The notes below the pieces were generated by a model that saw nothing but the letters and a program-made list of their open reading frames with translations, did no database searches and was not told the origin of the DNA. Shown here piece by piece: positions 1-5,121 of a DNA stretch of 5,194 nucleotides. The stretch covers positions 1-5,194 of the forward strand of contig JAISXE010000396.1 in assembly GCA_031270615.1 (NCBI GenBank), given 5' to 3'. Origin of the DNA: Spirochaetia bacterium. GTDB lineage: Bacteria; Spirochaetota; Spirochaetia; DTKZ01. Numbering within the stretch: the first letter of the stretch is position 1; every line of letters starts with the position of its first letter. The position numbers and the translations under genes were made by a program.

Positions 1-118
1 AAAGCCCGGTTTGCGGCGTTTTACGCCGCAAATGCGCCAAAATTCCGAATCGGAGTGAAATTATAAATGGGTTTTTGGAAAGGCTCTTGTGATTTTCGTT
101 TTGAAATCGGAATTGCTG
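1..118 (+). mobile_element. Right-hand part of a MITE-like element, cut by the window edge
   Basis: Positions 25-118 align with 4978-5089, the right part of the complete element at 4697-5089. Both contain GCCGCAAATGCGCC, then AAAATTCCGAATCG, a TATAAATGGGTTTT block and GTGATTTTCGTTTT, and both end in the same 14-base terminus AATCGGAATTGCTG (105-118 here). This copy lacks about 18 bases present in the other copy (around 5041-5057). Left of position 25 the two copies diverge: here a 10-bp hairpin (10-32) replaces the sequence found in the complete copy. The left terminus should lie upstream of the window. No transposase is encoded in the visible part. The element ends 110 bases before the ATG of the M28-like gene, so it forms part of that gene's upstream region. 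Confidence 0.8.
10..32. repeat. Perfect 10-bp hairpin with TTT loop
   Basis: TTTGCGGCGT (10-19) is the exact reverse complement of ACGCCGCAAA (23-32), with a three-base TTT loop. The right arm runs into the part shared with the element at 4978-5089, but the left arm does not occur there. The hairpin is therefore specific to this copy or this sub-family. No T-run follows on the + strand, so a classical intrinsic terminator is unlikely. Confidence 0.7.
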
Positions 119-228
119 TCCTTCAGGATTGCTGCCCGCCCCGCTTTTTCGGCATAAAACCGCCAGGGGTCTGACCGGGAATCGCGGCCCTTCACTTTTT
201 CCGGTTTTTTCCGTATGCTTTTACTGCG

Positions 229-2469
229 ATGCGAGTTTTTTTTGCCGGCTGCCTGCTTATCTGCGGCTTTTTTTTTCTTGCCCCCGAAGAGACGGACTAT
301 TACGGCGCCTTGAAAGACCTCACCGAGGAAAACGCCGTTTTAGCCTTTGTGCGGGCCGAATTGGAAAAATCCGGCGCGGCGGCTGCCGTGAAGGATTTCT
401 CCGGCTTCGCGGACGGCCATTCATTTTCGCACATCCTGCAAACAGAAGTCCCCGGCCAAAGGCGGGAAACGCTTATCGTCGCGGCCCCGGCGCTCTCCGG
501 CGGCAGCGCCTTCAGCGCCGCCCTGGCCCTGTCCCTGTGGCGGGAAACCAGGCAAACGCCCCCGCCGGTGAGCCTCATCTTTCTTTTTCTGGGCGGCGAC
601 GGGGACAGGTTTTTCCCCGCAGGGGACGGCGGGGATTTTCCCCGCGAAAACGCCCTGGGGACGCGGCTTTTTCTTGAATCGTTTTTTCCCCAATACCCCG
701 TGTCGGTTCTTTACCTCGGCTTCACGGAGCTTCCCGGCAGGATTCTCTGCGAAACAGGGACGCGCGGCACCGCCGCCCCGTCGTGGATGCTGGAAAACGC
801 AGGGATTTCCCTAAAGGAGGCGGGACTGCCCTTTCTGATCACAAACCGCATCTGCCGGACGCTGCTCGCCCAAAGCGCCGCCAGGTTGCAGGGGCGGCAG
901 ACCGTTTTGCGCTACCAACACGGGGCTTTGCCCACGGCCTGCTTGTACGGCCTTAAAGCAAATGGCGGCCAGTCCCCGGCGGACGAGTATCTCGCGGCAG
1001 GTTTTCCCGCCCTGGGCCTGGCCGGCGAAGGCAGGGCCGGGAACGGGGATCACGCTGCCTGGGAAAAAGCCTTTCGCGCCTTTTTCCGCTCGTACCTGAG
1101 GCTCGGCGCGGACTCCCCCCGCAGGGAATGGGATCAGCGTTATCTTGTTTTCCCCTACGGCCCGGCCTACAGCATCCTCGGCGAAGACGTCCTTGCCATC
1201 ACGCTTCTGTGCGTATCCGGCGCGGGCATCCTGTACGCCTGTCTCGCGCGTGCCCGCCTCAGGCGTTATGCGAAACTATTCCTGCGGAACATCTGGAATG
1301 TGCCGCTTCTTTTTCTCCTTTTGGTCCTTTTTTTCATGGCGGGGACGGCCGCCGTCCGGCTTATGGCGGCCTTCAGAAACGCCGGGGCGCTGTGGCCGCA
1401 CCAGCCCCTTGTTTTCTTTATTCTGAAAACCAGTTGCGCCGTATTTCTTTTCCTGCTTTCCCTGCATTGGATCAGGCGGCTGCCGCTTGCAAAAAACAGC
1501 GGTTTCTACTCGGCCTCCGCGATTTTCTGTTCCCTCACCAACGTTTTCCTCTTCGGCGCCCTGGACATAAGCCTTGCCCTCTTTTTCCTCTGGCCCTGCG
1601 CGGCTTCGGTTTTTTTCTCCTTTTTCCGGCGGGCCGCCCCCAGGATCATGGTGTTTCTTGCCGCCCTGCTTCCTCCCTGCCTTCTTGCGCATGACACGTT
1701 TTTTTCCGGGGAAAAAGCCCTCGCCGAAGTCCTGATAGACTCGCCCCTTGCCGGGAACCTGCTTCTGGGCATCGTCTTTTTTCCGTTCCTGCTTATGCTT
1801 ATCCGCATCGGGCTTCCGGGCCGGCATTCGCGCGCGGCAAAGTCCGCCCCTGTCCTGAGAGCCTGCGCGGGAGGCGTTTTCCTCGCGGCCCTTGTTTTCG
1901 CCCTGGCGTTCAATCCCTGGGGAGAATCCGCCCAGCCCCTTTTCGTGGAAGAATACGAGGAACCGGCTGAAGGCCTCCACGAGCTCCGCCTTTCAAGCCC
2001 TTTTCCCCTGGGAAAGTTCACCCTTGCCTTCGGCGGGGAAAACTTCTCCGTCGATACGGGGAAAACATTCCTCACGCTGCCCCTTGGGGCTTCGGGAAAA
2101 CGGCCCACGCGCGCGGCAAGCGCCGGGGCTTTCCCCGACAGGAAAATCCACAGCATCCTGTTCGAGCCTCCGCTGAAACCGGAAAAAATCACGGTACACC
2201 TAAGCTCCGACAGCCCCCTGCCCGTTTACGACTGCAATTTCCCCTACTCCCTTGAGGCAAACGGACGCGGCGCCGAGGTTTTTATCGGCACCTCTCCTCC
2301 CCTGCCCCTGAAACTTGTCCTGGGGCTTCCCGCGCGGCAGACGGCCGGCGTCCGCATTACCTCCTGGTCGCCGCTGGTTTCCGAAGGATGCGAAATCGAA
2401 GGAAAAACCTTTTCCCGCACAAGCTACTCAAAGCTCGTGGATTCGTTTATAATACAAGCAGATGAGTAG
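229..2469 (+). CDS. Membrane protein with degenerate M28-aminopeptidase-like domain
   Basis: A 746-residue protein. Residues 3-17 form a signal anchor or signal peptide. Residues ~25-292 look like an M28 peptidase fold: TLIVAAPALSGG (81-92) sits where M28 enzymes have AHxDS and the GAxDN loop, PVSLIFLFLGGDGD (113-126) matches the strand ending in the catalytic GAEE, LGTRLFLESFF (143-153) matches the usual LGSxxF segment, and ADEYLAAGFPALGL (251-264) matches SDHxxFxxxGIPAL. The metal and catalytic residues expected there (His, Asp, Glu-Glu, His) are mostly absent, so I infer a pseudo-enzyme, as is known for the M28-like, multi-membrane GPI-transamidase subunit GAA1. About eight membrane helices lie at 319-561, followed by an extracytoplasmic, probably beta-rich tail (562-746). 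ATG 229 is the only reasonable start after the in-frame stop at 172, yet no ribosome binding site precedes it. The gene overlaps dinB by 8 bases. Residues 222-242 are encoded by a sequence related to an intergenic repeat. The reading frame is secure; the function is not. Confidence 0.85.
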   Translation: MRVFFAGCLLICGFFFLAPEETDYYGALKDLTEENAVLAFVRAELEKSGAAAAVKDFSGFADGHSFSHILQTEVPGQRRETLIVAAPALSGGSAFSAALALSLWRETRQTPPPVSLIFLFLGGDGDRFFPAGDGGDFPRENALGTRLFLESFFPQYPVSVLYLGFTELPGRILCETGTRGTAAPSWMLENAGISLKEAGLPFLITNRICRTLLAQSAARLQGRQTVLRYQHGALPTACLYGLKANGGQSPADEYLAAGFPALGLAGEGRAGNGDHAAWEKAFRAFFRSYLRLGADSPRREWDQRYLVFPYGPAYSILGEDVLAITLLCVSGAGILYACLARARLRRYAKLFLRNIWNVPLLFLLLVLFFMAGTAAVRLMAAFRNAGALWPHQPLVFFILKTSCAVFLFLLSLHWIRRLPLAKNSGFYSASAIFCSLTNVFLFGALDISLALFFLWPCAASVFFSFFRRAAPRIMVFLAALLPPCLLAHDTFFSGEKALAEVLIDSPLAGNLLLGIVFFPFLLMLIRIGLPGRHSRAAKSAPVLRACAGGVFLAALVFALAFNPWGESAQPLFVEEYEEPAEGLHELRLSSPFPLGKFTLAFGGENFSVDTGKTFLTLPLGASGKRPTRAASAGAFPDRKIHSILFEPPLKPEKITVHLSSDSPLPVYDCNFPYSLEANGRGAEVFIGTSPPLPLKLVLGLPARQTAGVRITSWSPLVSEGCEIEGKTFSRTSYSKLVDSFIIQADE
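892..954. repeat. Coding copy of a dispersed repeat, inside the M28-like gene
   Basis: This stretch aligns with intergenic positions 3841-3905. The two share GGGCGGCAGACCGTT, then ACCAACACGGGGCTTT, and finish with a common TGTACGGCCTT. I count about seven mismatches plus one 2-base gap. In the gene it encodes residues 222-242, just ahead of the last conserved M28-like motif. The 2-base difference means the spacer copy does not keep the same + strand reading frame. The two copies were therefore probably not both shaped as the same protein segment. Confidence 0.8.
2448..2453 (+). promoter_or_regulatory. Candidate -10 box for dinB
   Basis: A perfect TATAAT lies within the last codons of the M28-like gene, nine bases before the dinB ATG. 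Transcription would start around 2459-2461, giving an almost leaderless dinB mRNA. The matching -35 position (TACTCA, 2425-2430) fits the consensus poorly. This may be chance (Ile-Ile codons ATA ATA), and read-through from the upstream gene is at least as likely. No obvious LexA-type operator was seen. Confidence 0.25.
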
Positions 2470-3649
2470 CGCCCCCGTATTCTTCCATGTAGACCTGGAC
2501 GCTTTTTTCGCTTCGGTGGAGCAGATGGACAATCCCGGGTATAAAGGAAAACCGGTCATTGTCGGCGCGGCCCCGGGCCACCGCGGCGTCGTTTCGGCCT
2601 GCTCCTACGAAGCCCGGAAATTCGGCGTGCATTCGGCCATGCCCATTTCGGAAGCCTTCCGCCGCTGTCCGCAGGGGATTTACCTTCCTGTCAGGATGAA
2701 GCGTTACGCGGAAGTTTCCGGCGTGGTCATGGGCATCCTCGGCGAATTTTCCCCGGATGTCCGGCCCATATCGATAGACGAGGCTTCCCTCGATATGACG
2801 GGAACCAGCCTTCTTTTTGGCCCGCCCCTTGGGACCGCGGAAAAACTGAAAACCCAAGTCCGCAGCCGGGCGGGGGTTCCCCTTTCCGTCGGCATTGCCC
2901 AAAACCGCTTTCTGGCAAAAATGGCATCGGATTTTAAAAAACCCGACGGCCTGTACGAAGTGCGGCCCGGCGGCGAGGAAGCCTTCATCGACGCCGTTGG
3001 GCTTCCAAAGATCTGGGGCCTGGGGAAAAAAACCCTGGAAAGGCTTTCGGCCATCCATCTGGACACGCTGGCAAAGCTCAGGCAGATGGGCGAGGACTCC
3101 CTGAAATCCCTCATGGGGCAGGCCACCGGAAATTTCCTGTACAACGCGATCCGGGGCCGCGATATAGGAATGTATTCGGATACGGCGAAATCCCATTCCA
3201 TCAGCCACGAAACCACCTTTCCCGAAGACACCAGCGACTGGGAAATCATTTCCCTGAGCCTGCTGGATTTGTCCCACCAGGTCATGTACCGCCTCTTTGC
3301 CGAAAACGGGAAGTCCCGCACCGTTTCCATAAAATACCGCTACTCCGATTTCTCCACGTTTTCCTGCCAAACGACTTTAAACCATTTGGTTGCAAGCGCG
3401 GAAGAACTGTACGAAACAGGCGTAAAGCTGCTAAAGGCCAAGTGGAACCCCCAGGTTCCCCTGCGGCTTATCGGCATAGGCTTTGACAAAGTCCAGCCCG
3501 GCGAAGGCAGCCAGCAGGAGCTTTTCCCCACGGCCTACGACCGCAAAGGCATGGTGGAAAAAGCGGTATTCAACATGCAGCAAAAAGCAGGCGAGGCCAC
3601 CCCGGTAAAAGCGAGCCTCTTGCAGCGCCCCAGGCGCGGACGCCGCTGA
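2462..3649 (+). CDS. dinB: DNA polymerase IV (Y-family translesion polymerase)
   Basis: A 395-residue cytoplasmic polymerase that copies past damaged template bases with low fidelity and no proofreading. The Y-family motifs appear in order: HVDLDAFFASVEQ (9-21) with the metal ligand Asp11 and steric-gate Phe16; SACSYEARKFGV (45-56), the nucleotide-binding YxAR motif; SIDEASLD (104-111) with catalytic Asp106 and Glu107; SVGIAQNRFLAKMASDFKKP (142-161); and a helix-hairpin-helix around KIWGLGKKT (183-191). The little-finger domain follows at roughly 245-345. QQELF (351-355) fits the beta-clamp-binding consensus. A basic tail of about 40 residues ends in RPRRGRR, making the protein longer than E. 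coli Pol IV (351 residues). The ATG overlaps the end of the upstream gene by 8 bases and has only a weak ribosome binding site, which suggests translational coupling. An SOS link is typical of the family but no operator is visible. All catalytic residues are intact. Confidence 0.97.
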   Translation: MSSAPVFFHVDLDAFFASVEQMDNPGYKGKPVIVGAAPGHRGVVSACSYEARKFGVHSAMPISEAFRRCPQGIYLPVRMKRYAEVSGVVMGILGEFSPDVRPISIDEASLDMTGTSLLFGPPLGTAEKLKTQVRSRAGVPLSVGIAQNRFLAKMASDFKKPDGLYEVRPGGEEAFIDAVGLPKIWGLGKKTLERLSAIHLDTLAKLRQMGEDSLKSLMGQATGNFLYNAIRGRDIGMYSDTAKSHSISHETTFPEDTSDWEIISLSLLDLSHQVMYRLFAENGKSRTVSIKYRYSDFSTFSCQTTLNHLVASAEELYETGVKLLKAKWNPQVPLRLIGIGFDKVQPGEGSQQELFPTAYDRKGMVEKAVFNMQQKAGEATPVKASLLQRPRRGRR

Positions 3650-3744
3650 ACGCCCTTGCTTCTGAAGGCGAACCACTGACCCCACTGACAGGACACAGAC
3701 TTTTTGCTTTCAATCTTTTGTCACTATTCAAGTCAGGGGGGCGC

Positions 3745-3752
3745 AAAGGAGG
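3745..3752 (+). promoter_or_regulatory. Consensus Shine-Dalgarno in the spacer
   Basis: AAAGGAGG is an essentially complete anti-16S match, nine bases before ATG 3762. It is the strongest ribosome binding site noticed in the window, far better than those of the two large + strand genes, yet it leads only into a 20-codon frame. It either serves a small peptide or is the surviving 5' end of a gene that the repeats have broken. Confidence 0.5.
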
Positions 3753-3761
3753 CCTGACAGC

Positions 3762-3824
3762 ATGAACACGCCGGGCCTGTCGGGACGCATGGGCGAGCAA
3801 CGATTTTGCCCTGCAAAATCGTGA
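3762..3824 (+). CDS. Possible 20-residue peptide or truncated gene start
   Basis: ATG 3762 runs 20 codons to TGA 3822-3824. The peptide starts MNTPGLSGR and ends RFCPAKS. Only the first six or so codons are unique. From 3781 the frame enters the 15-base direct repeat and then the 10-bp hairpin, whose right arm supplies the stop. Two readings are possible: a real small peptide, or the start of an older gene now capped by a repeat carrying its own stop codon. The ribosome binding site supports translation, but nothing supports a function. I do not recognise the peptide. Confidence 0.25.
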   Translation: MNTPGLSGRMGEQRFCPAKS

Positions 3825-3845
3825 CCAGCCCGGGACGCATGGGCG
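3781..3845 (+). repeat. 15-base direct repeat at a 50-base period
   Basis: CGGGACGCATGGGCG occurs at 3781-3795 and again at 3831-3845, with the 10-bp hairpin (3800-3822) between them. Twelve bases of the unit (GGACGCATGGGC) recur on the opposite strand at 5153-5164. The unit therefore belongs to a family dispersed in both orientations. Confidence 0.75.
3800..3822. repeat. Perfect 10-bp hairpin with CCT loop
   Basis: ACGATTTTGC (3800-3809) pairs exactly with GCAAAATCGT (3813-3822) across a CCT loop. No T-run follows, so it is a poor terminator. The right arm plus flank (3811-3831) matches 4832-4852 of the MITE in reverse orientation at 19 of 21 positions, so the hairpin core is shared between this spacer and the mobile element. 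Confidence 0.75.
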
Positions 3846-3905
3846 GCAGACCGTTCTGTTTCACCAACACGGGGCTTTCAGCCCACGACCTGCCTGTACG
3901 GCCTT
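3841..3905. repeat. Intergenic copy of the repeat found inside the M28-like gene
   Basis: This ~65-base unit matches 892-954 apart from about seven mismatches and two extra bases (CA at 3880 or so). It contains a small hairpin, GGGCT-TTC-AGCCC. The extra CA contributes to that hairpin and is missing from the coding copy. The unit starts inside the second 15-base direct repeat, so the modules abut or overlap. Confidence 0.8.
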
Positions 3906-3946
3906 TTAAGAAAATCGTGACCAGCCATTTGCGGCAAATTCCGCGA

Positions 3947-3980
3947 ACTTGTTCAAGAACCGGCAGGTTCTTGAACAAGT
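3947..3980. terminator. Perfect 15-bp hairpin between convergent genes
   Basis: ACTTGTTCAAGAACC (3947-3961) is the exact reverse complement of GGTTCTTGAACAAGT (3966-3980), with loop GGCA. It lies 38 bases beyond the stop of the - strand TetR gene and about 300 bases past dinB, where a two-way terminator would help. Neither side has a T-run, so rho-independent termination is doubtful. It may instead be another dispersed palindromic repeat. The inverted repeat itself is certain; its role is inferred from position. Confidence 0.4.
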
Positions 3981-4017
3981 CCAATGCCTGTCACCCCTGC
4001 GTTACCTGTAATAGGCG

Positions 4018-4659
4018 CTACGGGTTGGTGCAGTATTCTTTTTCTATAAAGGCCAGAAAAAACTCAATGGCATTGTCGATATCCTTGATGGAGGAGATAA
4101 TTTTGCTCATCTGGGTAGTCGTACACAATCCCTCGTAGAGAATGAACATGATATTGACGATGTGGCGCGGCTGCGTGCCCACGCGCAGCTCGCCCTTTTC
4201 AATGGCCCGGCGAACACTGGCTTCCTTCAGTTTATAAAGCGCATTCTCCATATTGTATATCATGGTATGGATGGATTTCAGGCATGGATCATCGGACGGG
4301 ATTCGAAACAGGCCCGGCGTATTGGCCCGGATGTCGCGGGTGCAATACAGCAAATCCTCGCGAATTAATTGGAGGATGTGTTTGTCCTGCCGGAAAATAT
4401 CCCGGTAATGCCGGGTTTCCGCAGCGATGTGTGTTTTGACCGCCTCGTGCAACAAGGCCGCCTTATTCTTGAAATGGTAGTACAAGGGGCCGCGGGACAA
4501 TCCTGTGGCATCGGCGATCTCCTGCATATTTGTGTTGTGATAGCCTCTTTCGGCAAAAATCCTGATCGCCGCCGTGACAATCTCGTTTCTGGTTACTTCA
4601 GTTTCCTCAGATGTTCTTCTCAAAACGCCCTTATCTTTTCCTTTTTTTAAATTATGCAT
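4018..4659 (-). CDS. TetR/AcrR-family transcriptional regulator
   Basis: A 213-residue one-component repressor, a normal length for the family. The N-terminal DNA-binding domain spans about 24-70: IVTAAIRIFAERGYHNTNMQ (27-46) with the typical aromatic and glycine pattern, EIADATGLSRGPLYYHF (47-63) containing the helix-turn-helix with recognition helix around 54-61, then KNKAALLHEAV (64-74). Residues ~80-210 form the divergent all-helical ligand-binding and dimer domain, so the ligand cannot be read from sequence. ATG 4659 is the longest start, but it has no clear ribosome binding site and touches the candidate -10 box. TTG 4623 has AAGG five bases upstream and would still keep the whole DNA-binding domain, so it may be the true start. 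TetR regulators often sit beside the transporter or enzyme they control. Here one side is a repeat spacer and the other a MITE, so the target is outside the window or elsewhere. The gene looks less GC-rich than the + strand genes, which might mean a different origin. Confidence 0.93.
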   Translation of the reverse strand: MHNLKKGKDKGVLRRTSEETEVTRNEIVTAAIRIFAERGYHNTNMQEIADATGLSRGPLYYHFKNKAALLHEAVKTHIAAETRHYRDIFRQDKHILQLIREDLLYCTRDIRANTPGLFRIPSDDPCLKSIHTMIYNMENALYKLKEASVRRAIEKGELRVGTQPRHIVNIMFILYEGLCTTTQMSKIISSIKDIDNAIEFFLAFIEKEYCTNP

Positions 4660-4678
4660 CTCTGCATTTTATTGTCAA
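4651..4678 (-). promoter_or_regulatory. Candidate promoter of the TetR gene
   Basis: Read on the - strand, TTGACA (4678-4673) is a perfect -35 box, followed 16 bases later by CATAAT (4656-4651), a five-of-six match to the -10 box. Transcription would start near 4644, downstream of ATG 4659. If the promoter is real, the ATG is not on the transcript and TTG 4623 is the likely start. The MITE terminus lies only 18 bp upstream of the -35 box. Confidence 0.55.
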
Positions 4679-4687
4679 TAGAGCGTA

Positions 4688-4696
4688 GGGTTGTTT
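4688..4696. repeat. 9-bp target-site duplication, left copy
   Basis: GGGTTGTTT directly abuts the left terminus of the element and is repeated exactly at 5090-5098 against the right terminus. A duplication of this length is the footprint of staggered-cut transposition and is known from several DDE transposase families. Confidence 0.9.
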
Positions 4697-5089
4697 CAGC
4701 AATTCCGATTTCGGAAAAATTCAAGCCCTTAGTATGGCCTCAACAGGGGATAGTAGCGACGCTTTTTCATTTTGGGCGTATTTTTGTTTCGTGAGGTTGT
4801 TCCAAAACCCGATAAGCCCGTGGGGCGCAAGGGGCTGGTCGCGATTTTGCATGCCCCGGCAACCGCACGCGAAAGCGTGTTTGTAATAACAAGGCTTCCG
4901 GGCAAGAGGCCCTAAAAAGCCTGTGGCGTATATATAGGTTAATGGCCGAGCAAAATCGCCGCTCGCCCCTGTAGCCTGCCGCAAATGCGCCAAAATTCCG
5001 AATCGAAGTGAAAATATAAATGGGTTTTGGAACAGGCTCTCGTAAAAACCGCATTTCTTGTGATTTTCGTTTTGGAATCGGAATTGCTG
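4697..5089. mobile_element. Complete 393-bp MITE-like element with 14-bp inverted ends
   Basis: The left end CAGCAATTCCGATT (4697-4710) is the exact reverse complement of the right end AATCGGAATTGCTG (5076-5089), and identical 9-bp direct repeats flank it. The size excludes a full transposase, so it must have been moved in trans. Nested inverted repeats lie inside: TGTTCCAAAACCC 4798-4810 with 5022-5034, AGGGGC 4830-4835 with 4965-4970, and GCGATTTTGC 4841-4850 with 4950-4959. The core has small hairpins at 4866-4879 (CACGC-GAAA-GCGTG), 4881-4892 and 4892-4922. The pairs are co-linear, so one strand could fold into a long branched structure. A - strand frame stays open across most of the element and its flank, but it begins outside the element, has no recognisable domain and looks like chance. 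The partial copy at 1-118 matches its right part. The exact ends and duplication make the call firm; the parent transposon family is unknown. Confidence 0.9.
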
Positions 5090-5098
5090 GGGTTGTTT
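5090..5098. repeat. 9-bp target-site duplication, right copy
   Basis: GGGTTGTTT follows the right terminus directly and equals 4688-4696. Its last seven bases, GTTGTTT, are also the outer part of the left arm of the hairpin at 5092-5121, so the insertion point lay inside that palindrome. Confidence 0.9.
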
Positions 5099-5121
5099 GG
5101 AAACCCCGGGTTCCAAACAAC
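5092..5121. repeat. 11-bp inverted repeat that was the MITE target
   Basis: GTTGTTTGGAA (5092-5102) pairs with TTCCAAACAAC (5111-5121) around an ACCCCGGG loop. No T-run follows on either strand. With the element removed, TAGGG (4686-4690) could also pair with CCCTA (5126-5130), so the original palindrome may have been longer. Confidence 0.7.

Larger units (their letters stand above)
3650..4017. other. Convergent spacer made largely of short mosaic repeats
   Basis: This 368-base gap separates the stop codons of dinB (+) and the TetR gene (-). The first ~90 bases hold a weak bulged hairpin (CGCCCTT 3651-3657 with AAGGCG 3665-3670, no T-run) and nothing else I recognise. From 3745 on come, in order, a mini-ORF with a strong ribosome binding site, two 15-base direct repeats 50 bases apart, a perfect 10-bp hairpin, the ~65-base unit also found inside the M28-like gene, and a perfect 15-bp hairpin. 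A longer open frame crosses part of this region on each strand. Both cover only repeats and the end of the TetR gene, so I do not call them genes. Confidence 0.7.

Noticed and set aside
57..67. TATAAA within the partial MITE as an outward promoter
   Set aside because: The T-A-T-A-A-A motif is conserved in the complete copy too, but I find no -35 box at suitable spacing, and it is over 160 bases from the gene start.
129..677. A 182-residue + strand frame overlapping the M28-like gene
   Set aside because: It starts at a TTG, is rich in Arg, Gly and Pro as expected for an out-of-frame reading of GC-rich DNA, and shows no domain.
1276..1980. Long - strand frames opposite the M28-like gene
   Set aside because: They are highly charged, low-complexity translations of the antisense strand, typical shadows of a hydrophobic GC-rich gene.
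3781..3845. Direct repeats with a 50-base period as a CRISPR array
   Set aside because: There are only two units of 15 bases, the intervening sequence is a palindrome rather than a unique spacer, and no cas gene is present.
3806..4138. A 110-residue + strand open frame in the spacer
   Set aside because: It consists of the repeat modules and then the antisense of the TetR gene, and has no ribosome binding site.
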